DNA of 64,000 nt from Desulforhopalus singaporensis (GCF_900104445.1 NZ_FNJI01000001.1:205583-269582); one strand, 5' to 3'. Positions 28,219 through 38,276 are shown, counted from the stretch's first letter. The notes: generated by a model from the letters alone, not told the origin. Translations and numbers: made by a program.

Positions 28219-28989
28219 ATGCGGTTTTCAGTTCTTGGAAGCGGCTCCAGGGGAAATGCGGTATATATCGAAAGCGGAGGTTCCGCAATTTTGATAGATG
28301 CAGGTTTTTCGGGAAAAGAGATGGAAAAACGGTTGGCGCTTATCGGCAGAAACCTGCAGTCGGTGGCCGGCATCTGCTTAACCCATGAACATAACGATCA
28401 TATCAAGGGGGCCGGAGTTCTCTCAAGACGTCTTAAGGTGCCGCTCTATGCCAATTATGGTACATTGGCCAGCAGTGAAAAGACTGTGGGCAAAGTTCAT
28501 GGCTACCGGGAATTTGAAACCGGCGATACCTTCCAGATAGGTGATCTGCAGGTCAGATCCTTTCGTATATCCCACGACAGCGCCGATCCAGTGGGTTTTG
28601 TCATAAGCGATAGAGACTGCAGTCTCGGATACCTCACCGATACCGGCAAAGTGTCCCACCTGATGGAGAGTCGACTGACCGGGTGCAGCGGTCTGATTCT
28701 AGAGTTCAATCATAATCTCGATATGTTGAAAAACGGACCTTATCCGCTGCCGCTGCAGCAGCGGGTAAGATCTAGTCTTGGCCATCTCTGCAATGAAGAC
28801 GCCGCCGACTTTTTAGACAGGCTGTTGCCGGCAAAGAAGCTGCGCCATGTGGTGCTTGCCCACCTCAGCGAACAAAACAACACTCCGCAACTGGCGGTAA
28901 GAGCGTATCAAGAGAGTAAGAACAACTGCCCGCAGGTGCGTGGTCATGTAGCGTCCCAAGGCGCGCCTACCGCGATTATAGAACTGTAA
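28219..28989 (+). CDS. Metallo-beta-lactamase-fold hydrolase (WalJ/YycJ-like)
   Basis: Zinc-dependent MBL-fold protein of 256 residues. It has GSGSRGNA near the N-terminus, the metal site THEHNDH (about 55-61), an ISHDSAD segment and an AHLSEQNN histidine near 215. YycJ/WalJ proteins are nuclease-like and affect cell-wall and DNA-replication timing in Firmicutes. The function here is inferred only from the family. It starts 5 bases after dut, so they are co-transcribed. Confidence 0.83.
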   Translation: MRFSVLGSGSRGNAVYIESGGSAILIDAGFSGKEMEKRLALIGRNLQSVAGICLTHEHNDHIKGAGVLSRRLKVPLYANYGTLASSEKTVGKVHGYREFETGDTFQIGDLQVRSFRISHDSADPVGFVISDRDCSLGYLTDTGKVSHLMESRLTGCSGLILEFNHNLDMLKNGPYPLPLQQRVRSSLGHLCNEDAADFLDRLLPAKKLRHVVLAHLSEQNNTPQLAVRAYQESKNNCPQVRGHVASQGAPTAIIEL

Positions 28990-29061
28990 TTTTTATTGCG
29001 GAGGGCTCCTTGTTTGATAACTAGGACAGCTCTTCCAGGCTGAGGGGTAATAAATGCAGGA

Positions 29062-29077
29062 AGCCCCGGATGGGGCT
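29062..29077 (-). terminator. Possible weak terminator of yhbY
   Basis: AGCCCC (29062-29067) pairs with GGGGCT (29072-29077) across a four-base loop, six bases beyond the minus-strand yhbY stop. A T-run is lacking, so its activity is uncertain. Confidence 0.3.
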
Positions 29078-29082
29078 GCGGA

Positions 29083-29418
29083 TCAGTTCTTCGGCAGCAA
29101 GATCTTTTTTTCCTTGGGGCGCTTGGGATTTTCTTTGTAGAGCACTATGGTCTTGCCGATCAGCTGTACCAGGGTGCTGTCGGTCATTTTTGCGAGCGAT
29201 TCTGCTGTGTCGCGCTTTTCCAGGCCGCTGTTGCTGGCTATCTTTATCTTGATCAATTCATGGTTGAGCAGTTCGCGCTTGGTTGTTTCTATCAGCCCGT
29301 TGTTCAATCCTTCCTTGCCTATCTGGACCAGCTGGGGCAGCGGGTGGGCGAGCCCTTTCAGGTACTGTTTCTGTCTGGTGGTAAGATGCTTTACTTTTTT
29401 TTCAGTAGTAGTGGTCAT
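29083..29418 (-). CDS. yhbY: CRM-domain RNA-binding protein YhbY
   Basis: Small CRM (chloroplast RNA splicing and ribosome maturation) domain protein associated with pre-50S ribosomal particles. The 111 residues include LTTRQKQYLKGLAHPLPQLVQIGKEGL with the conserved KGLAH and GKEG features, then LNHELIKIKIAS and LVQLIGKTIVLYK. The frame opens 18 codons upstream, but the ATG at 29418 gives the usual length and a GAGG lies about 12 bases before it. It is convergent with the MBL-fold gene. Confidence 0.88.
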   Translation of the reverse strand: MTTTTEKKVKHLTTRQKQYLKGLAHPLPQLVQIGKEGLNNGLIETTKRELLNHELIKIKIASNSGLEKRDTAESLAKMTDSTLVQLIGKTIVLYKENPKRPKEKKILLPKN

Positions 29419-29577
29419 TATATGTTCTGTTCCTCGAAATATTCGGTATAACCCTTGGCATGCCACACCCATGAAGTGGGAGCCGCCAGTGGTTTTGTAT
29501 CGTGTGCTTTTACCTTTTGCAGCGGAGTTGTCAATTGTTTTCTGTTTGCCGGCCAGGGTTTTTCATGGTAGCAGCGG

Positions 29578-30783
29578 CTATTTTCCAAAAAGATTGCTCA
29601 TGATTTCATAACCGCCTATCCAGGTTCCTATAGCCGAACCTATTCCGGTGAGCAGGAATACGAGAAACACCCGCAGCAGCCTGTTTTTCCACCAGCCTTT
29701 AAATGAGACCATATCGTCTCCGGCAGATTCGAACTCTTTGACCAGCGGCGGACAGACGAGTATCTGGACAAAAGCGGTCACATAGCCGGCTCCTATAACC
29801 GGAGTGAGGCTTGTTATCGGCGCCGATGCAAACGCACTCAGGGTGGTAAGCGGGTGGGCCAGCGCAAGCAGGGCACCCGCTGCTGCCGGAAGGCCGTTTG
29901 CGAGAATCCAGAACAGCAGGTTGGCTCCGGCAACCGACGCTCCTTTTTGAAGGCCGATCGCCACAAGAGAGCCTAATATCAGGGCCGGAATCGACCAGCC
30001 GACAATTTTATATCCTTTTGAGACCGGAGGAATAGCGATTATTTCCTCAAGCCGTGAGAGGTTGTCTTCACCAAACCTTCTTTTCATCCCCTCGATATGC
30101 CCGGCTCCCACCACAGCAACGATCCTTTTACCGGGTGAGGATTTGATTTTTTCAACCAGGTAAATATCCCTTTCGTCGATAAGCGTCCTCTTCAGGTCGG
30201 GCAGGGCCTCGCCGAGTTCGTCCATCATTTCGGTGAGGACGTCTTTTTTCTTGAGCTGGTTCAGCTTGTCTTCAGTTATATCTTCCTTGTCAAAAACTGA
30301 ACTCAACAGCGATGCGAGCAGATAGCCTTTTTTGAAGAATGACGTTGATTTCCAGGCACGTCGCAGGGTGATGCGTATATCCCGGTCACAGAGTGAAACT
30401 GGAATGTGATGCTTCTTGGCGGTCTGGGCGCCGGCAAGCAACTCAGCGCCTGGCATCACTCCCAGTTGACCACCCAGCCTTTTCTGGTACGATGCCATCA
30501 GCATGCTTACCAGAAGGGTTGACAGCTGTTTATTCTTGACAATTGTCTTGAGATCCAGGGCCTGCCATTTTTTCTTTTGCGTAAGTGCCTGGAAACGTTT
30601 GTCGTCGAGCTCCAGACAGACGCAGTCAGGTTTTTCCTGCTCGATCACTTGTTGCACCAGGGCGACCGAGTCCTGTGATATATGAGCAGTACCGACCAGG
30701 AGGATGGTTTTGTCCAGGTGACTGATGGTGTGGACATCGGTGCCGTATTCGTAGGAGGGAAATGCAGTTTCGGGGGTTGCCAT
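29578..30783 (-). CDS. TraB/PrgY family membrane protein
   Basis: The 401 residues begin with a TraB-fold domain (about 20-255) containing the GTAHISQDS motif, an LELDDKRFQAL segment and a VVGAGHIEG motif; these histidines resemble metal-ligand motifs seen in GTAH-type putative proteases. The C-terminal third has about four membrane helices. PrgY in Enterococcus limits pheromone signalling. In other bacteria the family's role is unknown, and I do not infer a function here. It is the gene between yhbY and mltD on the minus strand. Confidence 0.85.
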   Translation of the reverse strand: MATPETAFPSYEYGTDVHTISHLDKTILLVGTAHISQDSVALVQQVIEQEKPDCVCLELDDKRFQALTQKKKWQALDLKTIVKNKQLSTLLVSMLMASYQKRLGGQLGVMPGAELLAGAQTAKKHHIPVSLCDRDIRITLRRAWKSTSFFKKGYLLASLLSSVFDKEDITEDKLNQLKKKDVLTEMMDELGEALPDLKRTLIDERDIYLVEKIKSSPGKRIVAVVGAGHIEGMKRRFGEDNLSRLEEIIAIPPVSKGYKIVGWSIPALILGSLVAIGLQKGASVAGANLLFWILANGLPAAAGALLALAHPLTTLSAFASAPITSLTPVIGAGYVTAFVQILVCPPLVKEFESAGDDMVSFKGWWKNRLLRVFLVFLLTGIGSAIGTWIGGYEIMSNLFGK

Positions 30784-30972
30784 GATGTTACGCGTATTGG
30801 GGTAAATGAATGTAGTTATATAGCTGTATCTGCTTCGGGCTTCTGCACTGCATCAAAGTAGGCACTGTTGTAGTGGTTGTCATGCAAAATCGGCGAAAAA
30901 CAACGAAACGACGCTTATCCCGATAGATGACAAACATGCCTGAGAGAGAGTTCTCGGTGCGGCTCTGTCTCC

Positions 30973-32661
30973 TTAACCCTTAATTATTTTAAGTGTTGCG
31001 CCCGGATGAATGAGATTTGTTTTAAGGTTGTTCCATTTTTTGATGTTGGATGTGGAGGCCCCGAATCTTCTGGAAATCGTCCACAGCGAGTCACCGTTTT
31101 TCACGTTATAGTAGTAATAGCTGGAGGTTGGTGAAGCCACTCGCTGTTTGAGCGCGTTCGGTTTCAAAATGATCCCTCCATTGGGGAGTTGCGCCAGCTC
31201 CATTTTTGATTCGGAACTACCGGTTTCGGACAACTCCCTGTCGATATAGAGCGCCAGCTGTTGTCCGGCCCTTATTGTATGGGCGTTTTGCAGTCCGTTC
31301 CACGCCACGATCATCTGCGCGGGGACGTTGTATTGTCTTGCTATCTTGGAGATGGTATCGCCTTTTTTGATGCGGTGGAGTATGAGGCTGTCCTTATAGG
31401 CGACCAAAGCGCTTGTCGCCCCTTCGGGCAGCAACCGATAACTGATCGTGCTGTAGGGAATCCGCAGGCTTTTGCCTGCCAGGAGTTTGGTGTTTCTGAG
31501 ATTGTTCACCTTGAGCAGGGTCGTCTTATTGATTCCGTATTTTCTGCATATTGCAGTCAGTGTTTCATTGTTGCCGACGATATGGGTCGTATACGCAGTG
31601 GTTGCAAAACTGTGCAGTCTGGTCAAGTTATGCTTTGCCAGTTCGACGGTACCGATCGGTATCTTAATTTTGTAGGAAGTGCTGTTCGTCGGCGTCTTGT
31701 TTTTGCGCAGTTCGAGGTTGAGCTGTTTTACCTTGTCAAGAGTTGACCCGGTTACCAGGGCGACAGCATCAAGGCTCATTCCCGGGCCTACCTGGAGAGT
31801 GTCGTACTCCAGGGGGGACTCATAGCTGATTTCGGTAAAACCGAACTGTTCAGGATTTTTAGCAATGAGCAGTGCGGCTATCAGTTTTGGGACGTACCGC
31901 TTGGTTTCCAGGCTCAGGTGTTTTTTGTCGGCCAGTTCCCAGAAACTGTTTACCCGATAGCGTTTGAGACCGCTGCGCAGTTTACCGGGACCGCCGTTAT
32001 AAGCAGCAACAGCCAGATGCCAGTCACCGAATTCCCGGTAGAGGTCGGAAAGGTAATTGGCGGCAGCCCTGGTCGACTTGAGTGCGTCCCGCCTCTCGTC
32101 CACATATCCGTCGATTCTAAGATTGTACTGTTTGCCTGTTGCTTTCATAAATTGCCATAATCCGACGGCCTTGGCCTGGGAAAAAGCTAACGGGTTGTAG
32201 CCGCTTTCGATCATCGCCAGGTAAATCAAGCCAGGGGGCAGTCCGGCGTCGGTTAAGACTTCTTCCATCATTGTCCGGTATTTTCCGGACCGAGCCAGCC
32301 ATCTGGCAAACTGATTGCGTTGTCTGTTCTGAAACAGGTCGAGATACATCTCCACCTGGTTGTTGACCACCGTCGGAAACTCTGCTTGCGCCGACTCTTT
32401 TACCGAATCTGCCCTGCTTATGGCTTGTCCTTTCCAGTCGCCGGTACTGTTGAGAGAAGTCAACTCCTCCTGTGAGCAGACCAGCGGTTCGATCTCCTGC
32501 AGCTCCTTGTCGGTGTCGGCGGCATCAGCGGGTTCGGTCATCCCCGACGAAAAAGAGTTGTCGAAAAAGTCGACTACCGGTGAACGAAGGGAGCATCCGC
32601 CAAGGACGGACAGGGCCCCTGCAAGCATAATGCTTGATAACAGAAAGGAGAATCGTCTCAT
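30973..32661 (-). CDS. mltD: MltD-like lytic transglycosylase with three LysM domains (lipoprotein)
   Basis: Membrane-bound murein hydrolase that cleaves glycan strands. From the ATG at 32661 there is a signal peptide ending in the LGGC lipobox (Cys23); the frame extends 39 codons upstream but that region holds no signal. The SLT domain shows the catalytic AMIESGYNP glutamate (about Glu152), GLWQFM, and the AAYNGGPG motif. Three LysM modules follow, at about 355-400, 425-470 and 515-560 (for example HRIKKGDTISKIARQY). It is 562 residues. It faces the large PBP gene across a shared promoter region, which suggests balanced peptidoglycan cutting and synthesis. Confidence 0.9.
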   Translation of the reverse strand: MRRFSFLLSSIMLAGALSVLGGCSLRSPVVDFFDNSFSSGMTEPADAADTDKELQEIEPLVCSQEELTSLNSTGDWKGQAISRADSVKESAQAEFPTVVNNQVEMYLDLFQNRQRNQFARWLARSGKYRTMMEEVLTDAGLPPGLIYLAMIESGYNPLAFSQAKAVGLWQFMKATGKQYNLRIDGYVDERRDALKSTRAAANYLSDLYREFGDWHLAVAAYNGGPGKLRSGLKRYRVNSFWELADKKHLSLETKRYVPKLIAALLIAKNPEQFGFTEISYESPLEYDTLQVGPGMSLDAVALVTGSTLDKVKQLNLELRKNKTPTNSTSYKIKIPIGTVELAKHNLTRLHSFATTAYTTHIVGNNETLTAICRKYGINKTTLLKVNNLRNTKLLAGKSLRIPYSTISYRLLPEGATSALVAYKDSLILHRIKKGDTISKIARQYNVPAQMIVAWNGLQNAHTIRAGQQLALYIDRELSETGSSESKMELAQLPNGGIILKPNALKQRVASPTSSYYYYNVKNGDSLWTISRRFGASTSNIKKWNNLKTNLIHPGATLKIIKG

Positions 32662-32748
32662 GTTACATTTATTTTGTCGTAAGGAATACTTATGCCGGGT
32701 GGTGGATAAAGTGTGATACCGGTCGGCCAGTTCCCAGGGGAGAAGGAA

Positions 32749-32778
32749 ATTTTCGGTAAACAAAAAAACAATAGTCAA
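32749..32778 (-). promoter_or_regulatory. Putative sigma-70 promoter of mltD
   Basis: On the minus strand TTGACT (32773-32778) is followed after 18 bases by GAAAAT (32749-32754). Each box matches four or five of six consensus bases. It is divergent from the PBP promoter, with -35 boxes 8 bases apart. Confidence 0.4.
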
Positions 32779-32786
32779 CTCGTATG

Positions 32787-32815
32787 TTGAGTTATGGCAA
32801 TGAACCTAGTACACT
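32787..32815 (+). promoter_or_regulatory. Putative sigma-70 promoter of the large PBP
   Basis: TTGAGT (32787-32792) and TACACT (32810-32815) are 17 bases apart. They lie about 85 bases before the PBP start and are divergent from the mltD promoter. Confidence 0.4.
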
Positions 32816-32901
32816 CAAAGCCCGTTATTGTCCGAGGAGAATCAACAGTATTTAAAACCGAACTTTCTTAGAATTGCAAGGATTATGAAGGATCCTTCCA
32901 A

Positions 32902-35900
32902 TTGTTTCAAAGATTTACCGACAGGTTGGTTTCGTATTCTTTTGTTGAAGATATGGTAAAAAAATTTTTTTTAAGTTTTCTGGTGCTGATCCTGGTGACC
33001 GGGGCGGCGGCCACAGGGTGGCTCTATTATCTCGTGGTAGTTGAGCCGGGTGAAGAGATCAAGGCGGAAAATATCCGGTTGCTGCTCGGTAAGGAAAGCA
33101 GTGTCTACTACAGTGACGGGGTGCATAAGCTCGGGGTATTTTTTGATACCGCCCACCGACAATATGTCAGTTACGACGATATTCCCAAAAACTTCATCAA
33201 TGCACTGGTGGCATCTGAAGACAGCAGGTTTTTCGAGCATTTTGGTTTCGATCTTCCGGGAATTTTCCGGGCGATGATAAAAAATATTCAGGCCGGCAGG
33301 GTGGTGCAGGGCGGCAGTACCCTGACCCAGCAGACCGCTAAGAACCTGTTTAAGAGAACGGAAAGATCTTATCGGGCCAAGCTGACTGAACTTCTTTATG
33401 CCCTGCGTCTTGAATATTATTATCCGAAAGAAAAAATTTTCGAATTTTATGCCAACCAGTTCTATGTCAGCGGCAACGGACACGGTCTCGGCGTTGCGGC
33501 GAGGTATTATTTCAACAAAAAACCCGAAGAACTGTCGCTGCTGGAATGCGCCTTTATCGCCGGCAGCGTAAAGCGGCCCAACTATTACAACCCGTTTCGC
33601 CGGAAGACGGAAAAGGGAGTGGGACTGGCAAAATCAAGGGCAAAGGTTCGACTGCGCTACGTCCTTGGGAAAATGCTTGACCTCGGGATGATAGATAGAC
33701 AGACCTACGACAGCAATGTTGCACAGGATCTCGAGTTTGACAATGGCCGTATCGGGTTTGCCCTTGATCACAGCATGGAACTGGTTCGCGATGCCGTCTC
33801 CTCCCTGCCGGTGCAGAGGGCGCTCGAGGCTCATGATATTGCCAACGTGGCGACGTCCGGCGTGAAAATTATCACCACCTTAGACAAGGATCTGCAGGAT
33901 ATAACGCAGAGTTCTTTGCGCTCGGCACTGGCACTGCTTGACGTGCACCTCAAAGGATATGACCGAAACGAGGTCCAGCGTGAAATGGAAGATATTGAAT
34001 ACACAGGAGATTCAACTCTCAAGGAGGGGGCGTTCCTCTTCGGCACGGTCAGCGAAATAGCCGGAACGGGGAGAGATATCAAAATCCGGGTTGTTCTTGA
34101 CAAACAGCTTGGTGAGGGACTGATAGAGGCACGGGGGCTCGACAGCGTGGTCGGTGCCTGGGTTAAGTATGAGAAAAACAGGTGGTCCCAGGCTGGACCA
34201 AAAGATCTTGACAGATTTGTAAAAAAGATTGCAGTGGGTGATCGGATATGGGTGAGTGCAGGCCCGCTTGACGAGGTGCAAGAAGGGCGGCCGATCCCCC
34301 TTCGGCTTGAAAAATATCCGGAAATCCAGGGCGGCGCCCTAGTGGTTCGCAAAGGAAAAATCATCTCCATGGCCGGGGGAAACGATAACCGCTTCTTCAA
34401 TCGGGCCATCCAGGCGAAAAGGGCTATGGGGTCGGCTTTCAAGCCACTCGTCTTTTCCGCTGCGCTGCAGCTGGGGTGGAACAGTGCCGATCTGCTGATG
34501 AACAGGAGGGAAGTGTTTGTCTATCATGGTAAACCCTACTTCCCCCGACCGGATCACAGCAACCCCAATGAGTGGGTATCCATGAACTGGGCCGGGGTAA
34601 AGTCCGAGAACCTCGCTTCGGTCTGGCTGGTGGCAAAACTGTGTGACAAACTGACGCCCCTGCAGTTTCAGGAAGTCGCCGAGAAAGTCGGACTCGCACC
34701 GAAGATAGTCGATGGAGAGACCGAGCCGTACCGCAATTACAGGAAACGTATCAGGGATGAGTTCGGCATTCAGGTAAACCGCGAGATTCTTCGCCGGGCG
34801 GCTTTTTCCCTTGCGGTAAAGAACCTTGAAACGGATTTTCTTTTCGAAGGGCTGGAGCAGGAATACAACAGCATCAAGTGGATGCATTACGGTCTTGATT
34901 TCGATAGGTATCAAGAACAGCTCGACCAGGAACTGGGACTGGCAAAACAACCGGTAGCTGACAGGGTGCGACATGAATATCTGGTGAGGAGCCGGTTGCT
35001 GCAAAACAACTATCTGGAGTTGGAAAAAAGAAAGGCGAAGCTTGACGATATCAAAAACAGGCTGGAAAACCTGCCAGGCAGCACCGAAGACCTTCCTCTG
35101 ACCGGTGGTACGCCCTACGCAACAGCGGCAATAGACATCGGGGTGCAGGAACACCTGGGTTTTTATAAGAGCCAGTCGCAGCAGCTTTTCTATTTTCTGC
35201 CGGATACAAGCCGGATAACGGGAGTCTTGCCGGTTGGTCAGGGGGAGCTGCTGCAATATCTGCGAACCCTTGACAATACGCAGAGAGTCCAGTTCTGGCA
35301 AAACATAGTATTGGCCGAAGGAGTGAAGAAAAAGGCTCTTGACATGGTGGCTGCGCAGCTTGATCATGAATATGAAAAACTCATGGAGAAGTTGCCGTTT
35401 GAGTTTGATGTGCTGGCTGCCGTAGATGATTTCAGGATAACCGTCGGGTTGTATTACCTGATAGAGCTGTGCAAGGAAATTGGGATGGAATCGAAGCTTG
35501 AACCGGTACTCTCTTTTCCCCTTGGTTCCAACGTTGTCTCTCTTTTCGAGGCTACCAGGCTTTATGAAAGCCTTGCCACCGGGAAGGTAACGGTGAGTGC
35601 CAGCCGTGAAAATATGGATGACGACGAAGTGTTTGATGAAGAGATCCAGGACGACTCCCTGGCCATCATCGACCGAATTGAAACCGCGGACGGTGAAGTA
35701 CTCTATCGACCGGAAATAGAAACGAGAACAGTCTTTGATGAAAAAACATCGCTTGTGCTGGGATCGATTCTTGAAAATACCGTCAGATTCGGCACCGGAC
35801 GGTACGCCTGGAAAAACGTGAAAATTGCGGCATCGGAAGAAAATTACAATCTTTCTCTGCCGATGCTGGGTAAAACCGGTACCGCCAATAATTATGTCAA

Positions 35901-36357
35901 CGCGTCCTTTTTTGGGTATGTTCCCGAAGTTGCCCCTAAAGGGGCGGCAATGACCCTGGACGACGGCTATGCCGTTGGCGTCTATGTTGGCTTTGATGAT
36001 AATAAACCGATGCGCCGCAGAACTACCCGTATCACCGGAGCGGCTGGGGCGCTGCCGCCATGGACCGATGTGGTCAACGGGATTGTGCGGGCAAAACAGT
36101 ATCCGGAGCGTCTTGACCCGGTGGATATCTCGTTTTATGGTCTCGGCATTGAAAGAAAAAAACTGGCGCAGTTGAATGTTGCGGTAAGCGATGAAAATGG
36201 CGGAGTCCCCCTTTATCCGGTTCGCATGGTGGAAAGCCTTGATACGGGTGTACCGTCCATTCTGACCTTTGGCGAAATAACCAGGGGAGGCAACCTGACC
36301 CTGGAAAGACAATTCTCGCCTTACTGGAGAGCAGCGGTGCAGAAACCGACCAAATGA
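32902..36357 (+). CDS. Large class A penicillin-binding protein with a long insert in the transpeptidase domain
   Basis: Bifunctional glycosyltransferase/transpeptidase of 1151 residues. A membrane helix (about 20-46) precedes a GT51 domain with EDSRFFEHFG (Glu106) and QGGSTLTQQTAKN. The transpeptidase motifs are Ser511 in GSAFKP, SEN at about 568 and KTGTAN at Lys991. The Ser-to-KTG distance is 480 residues against about 180 in the other PBP of this window. The extra ~300 residues fall between SxN and KTG and include a long, charged, probably coiled-coil stretch. The start is a TTG with AAGGA 9 bases upstream; an ATG at 32953 is the alternative. A TPR-like lipoprotein gene follows 103 bases later. 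Confidence 0.88.
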   Translation: MFQRFTDRLVSYSFVEDMVKKFFLSFLVLILVTGAAATGWLYYLVVVEPGEEIKAENIRLLLGKESSVYYSDGVHKLGVFFDTAHRQYVSYDDIPKNFINALVASEDSRFFEHFGFDLPGIFRAMIKNIQAGRVVQGGSTLTQQTAKNLFKRTERSYRAKLTELLYALRLEYYYPKEKIFEFYANQFYVSGNGHGLGVAARYYFNKKPEELSLLECAFIAGSVKRPNYYNPFRRKTEKGVGLAKSRAKVRLRYVLGKMLDLGMIDRQTYDSNVAQDLEFDNGRIGFALDHSMELVRDAVSSLPVQRALEAHDIANVATSGVKIITTLDKDLQDITQSSLRSALALLDVHLKGYDRNEVQREMEDIEYTGDSTLKEGAFLFGTVSEIAGTGRDIKIRVVLDKQLGEGLIEARGLDSVVGAWVKYEKNRWSQAGPKDLDRFVKKIAVGDRIWVSAGPLDEVQEGRPIPLRLEKYPEIQGGALVVRKGKIISMAGGNDNRFFNRAIQAKRAMGSAFKPLVFSAALQLGWNSADLLMNRREVFVYHGKPYFPRPDHSNPNEWVSMNWAGVKSENLASVWLVAKLCDKLTPLQFQEVAEKVGLAPKIVDGETEPYRNYRKRIRDEFGIQVNREILRRAAFSLAVKNLETDFLFEGLEQEYNSIKWMHYGLDFDRYQEQLDQELGLAKQPVADRVRHEYLVRSRLLQNNYLELEKRKAKLDDIKNRLENLPGSTEDLPLTGGTPYATAAIDIGVQEHLGFYKSQSQQLFYFLPDTSRITGVLPVGQGELLQYLRTLDNTQRVQFWQNIVLAEGVKKKALDMVAAQLDHEYEKLMEKLPFEFDVLAAVDDFRITVGLYYLIELCKEIGMESKLEPVLSFPLGSNVVSLFEATRLYESLATGKVTVSASRENMDDDEVFDEEIQDDSLAIIDRIETADGEVLYRPEIETRTVFDEKTSLVLGSILENTVRFGTGRYAWKNVKIAASEENYNLSLPMLGKTGTANNYVNASFFGYVPEVAPKGAAMTLDDGYAVGVYVGFDDNKPMRRRTTRITGAAGALPPWTDVVNGIVRAKQYPERLDPVDISFYGLGIERKKLAQLNVAVSDENGGVPLYPVRMVESLDTGVPSILTFGEITRGGNLTLERQFSPYWRAAVQKPTK

Positions 36358-36460
36358 GAGGAAAAGCAGGCCGTATCGACCTGAAACCATGGAGTGGAGA
36401 CTCCGTTTCCCCTGTACGATACCTATGAAGACTTGAATAAGACAAGAGCAGAGAAATATT

Positions 36461-38272
36461 ATGATCACACTGACAAAGAAAATAATTGTACCCATCATCG
36501 TTCTCGCTGTCGGGGGCTGTGCTGTTCCTCAGCAGCGTCGGGTCACCCCTCCGGTTCCAGCTGCCGGAAGCGGCCAACAGGCAGCTGAGGACTTCTTTGG
36601 CGACGATGACCAGGGCCCGTATCTGATACCAGGACAAGCGTCCTCGCCGGAGATTGACCGGCGACCAGTGGTGTCCATGGATTTTGTTGAAGACCGGATC
36701 GAAAAGTACAGCGGCCGGCTCTATCGCTTTAGCGAAATTCAACAAAATTCTCTGAGAAGCGAAGAGACGGCAAGCGAGCGAAACCAGAGAAACAAGTGCG
36801 TTGAACAAGTGGAGGAACTGCTCAACGGCTACAGTGAACTTCGTGCCAAACTGCTTATGGCGAAGAATTTTTCTGCACCACCTTCATACAGTTTAGGGGA
36901 AATTCAACGAGTCAGGGAAGCCGATATCTATTATCTGGAAGGCTTGTGCCCAGCCTTGCTGCAAGGTTCTGGCACTCCGGGGGAGGGACCGGTTACTGCC
37001 GCGCAGGGCGAAAAGGAACTGGATCAGCTGGATAGTATGGTCGACCAGTTGAGTCATGACGGCAGATATCAGGAGCTGGTCGCCCTCTTGGATAACAAGC
37101 CATCGCCAAAAGTAGAGCGGTTGCGCACGCAATCCAAGTTGCGCTATGCAGAGGCACTGGTTTTTCTTCACCGGGAAGAGGAGGCGGTAAAAATCTACCG
37201 TGACACCCTGGAGTGGATGAAAGATCTCGACGGACCAGGAGCAGATCTTTCATCGTCGCGCAAGTCCCTTGCCGACTTGTATATGGCAACGGGCAATTTT
37301 AAAGAAGCAAGGACTCAATTTTCTAAAATTACTCAGGAATATGACAGGATGACCCTTGTCAATGAGTGGTCCCGGCAACAGCTGTCGATTTTGGAGCCAT
37401 CGATGGAGGGCAGTGAAGAGCTCGTCGATTTTTCCCGGTTACTGCTCGACTTTCTGCGGTTCGTTCCCGAGCAGGATGGTTATAAGGTGGTCTGGCAGGC
37501 GGAAAAGTATCTCGCCGGCTATCCATATTCACCAGTGGCGCCAAACGTCGACCTGATCAAGGAAACCGCCCAGAGGAAAACCGATCGATGGTATAGTGAG
37601 CGGATGCAGAAAGTGGACGACCTTGCACGGGAGCAGATGTTCCAGCAGGCGATAGCGCTGCTGGAAGCCATGCCTGTGGGGGCGCTGGGAGAAGAGCGGC
37701 GAATCGAGGTTCAGGCGAAAAAAGATGAACTTCTCGCCTCCAATGCCGCCAGTATCGAACAGCTCAACGTCGCTCGGGTGCAGGAGATGGAAAAACAGTG
37801 GGACAAGGCGGTGTCGCTTGCCGGAAGCGGTCAGTATGACGAAGCCATCGCCGCATTTCAAAAGTTGGCTGCAACCGACTATGCGCCAAAGGCTGCAGAG
37901 CAGATAGAGTTTGTCTCACTTGAAGCGGCCAAAAACAAGCGTAAGGAGGCGGCAAAGCTGTTTATAGAGTCCAGCCAGGAGACAGATCCCGAGGCGAAAA
38001 AAGAGCTGTTGATAAAGTCGCGAAACCTGCTGCAGGAGATCCTGATGAAGTATCCGGGGGTGGAAATTGCCCGGAAGGTAGAGGGGAATATCAAAAGGGT
38101 CGAACAGGAGATGAACGCCATCGATCCCCGGCTTATTATGGAGGCTGATCTGAGGCAGAAGGAATACTCCTCGGAAAAGATAGACGCCATCTTTGATATG
38201 GGCGTGAATGCGGATATGGCGGATTCACCCATAATCGAAAAAAATCTGGATCAGGGGCTTGAGCTTGAGTAA
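36461..38272 (+). CDS. TPR-like outer-membrane lipoprotein, possible PBP partner
   Basis: Lipoprotein of 603 residues: a signal peptide ends in VGGC (Cys20), then a Pro/Gly-rich linker and long helical repeats of tetratricopeptide type. Visible units include a YAEALVFLHREEEAVKIY segment, LADLYMATGNFKEARTQFSK and AGSGQYDEAIAAFQKLA. The position directly after a class A PBP recalls LpoA of E. coli, an outer-membrane lipoprotein with a TPR-like domain that activates PBP1A. No homology to LpoA was established here, so the functional pairing is inference. A terminator follows. Confidence 0.75.
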   Translation: MITLTKKIIVPIIVLAVGGCAVPQQRRVTPPVPAAGSGQQAAEDFFGDDDQGPYLIPGQASSPEIDRRPVVSMDFVEDRIEKYSGRLYRFSEIQQNSLRSEETASERNQRNKCVEQVEELLNGYSELRAKLLMAKNFSAPPSYSLGEIQRVREADIYYLEGLCPALLQGSGTPGEGPVTAAQGEKELDQLDSMVDQLSHDGRYQELVALLDNKPSPKVERLRTQSKLRYAEALVFLHREEEAVKIYRDTLEWMKDLDGPGADLSSSRKSLADLYMATGNFKEARTQFSKITQEYDRMTLVNEWSRQQLSILEPSMEGSEELVDFSRLLLDFLRFVPEQDGYKVVWQAEKYLAGYPYSPVAPNVDLIKETAQRKTDRWYSERMQKVDDLAREQMFQQAIALLEAMPVGALGEERRIEVQAKKDELLASNAASIEQLNVARVQEMEKQWDKAVSLAGSGQYDEAIAAFQKLAATDYAPKAAEQIEFVSLEAAKNKRKEAAKLFIESSQETDPEAKKELLIKSRNLLQEILMKYPGVEIARKVEGNIKRVEQEMNAIDPRLIMEADLRQKEYSSEKIDAIFDMGVNADMADSPIIEKNLDQGLELE

Positions 38273-38276
38273 CCAT

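Noticed and set aside
34339..36498. A long open frame (about 719 codons) antisense to the large PBP gene.
   Set aside because: It has no ribosome site or domain-like pattern, and the sense strand encodes an intact PBP; such mirrors are common in GC-rich reading frames.
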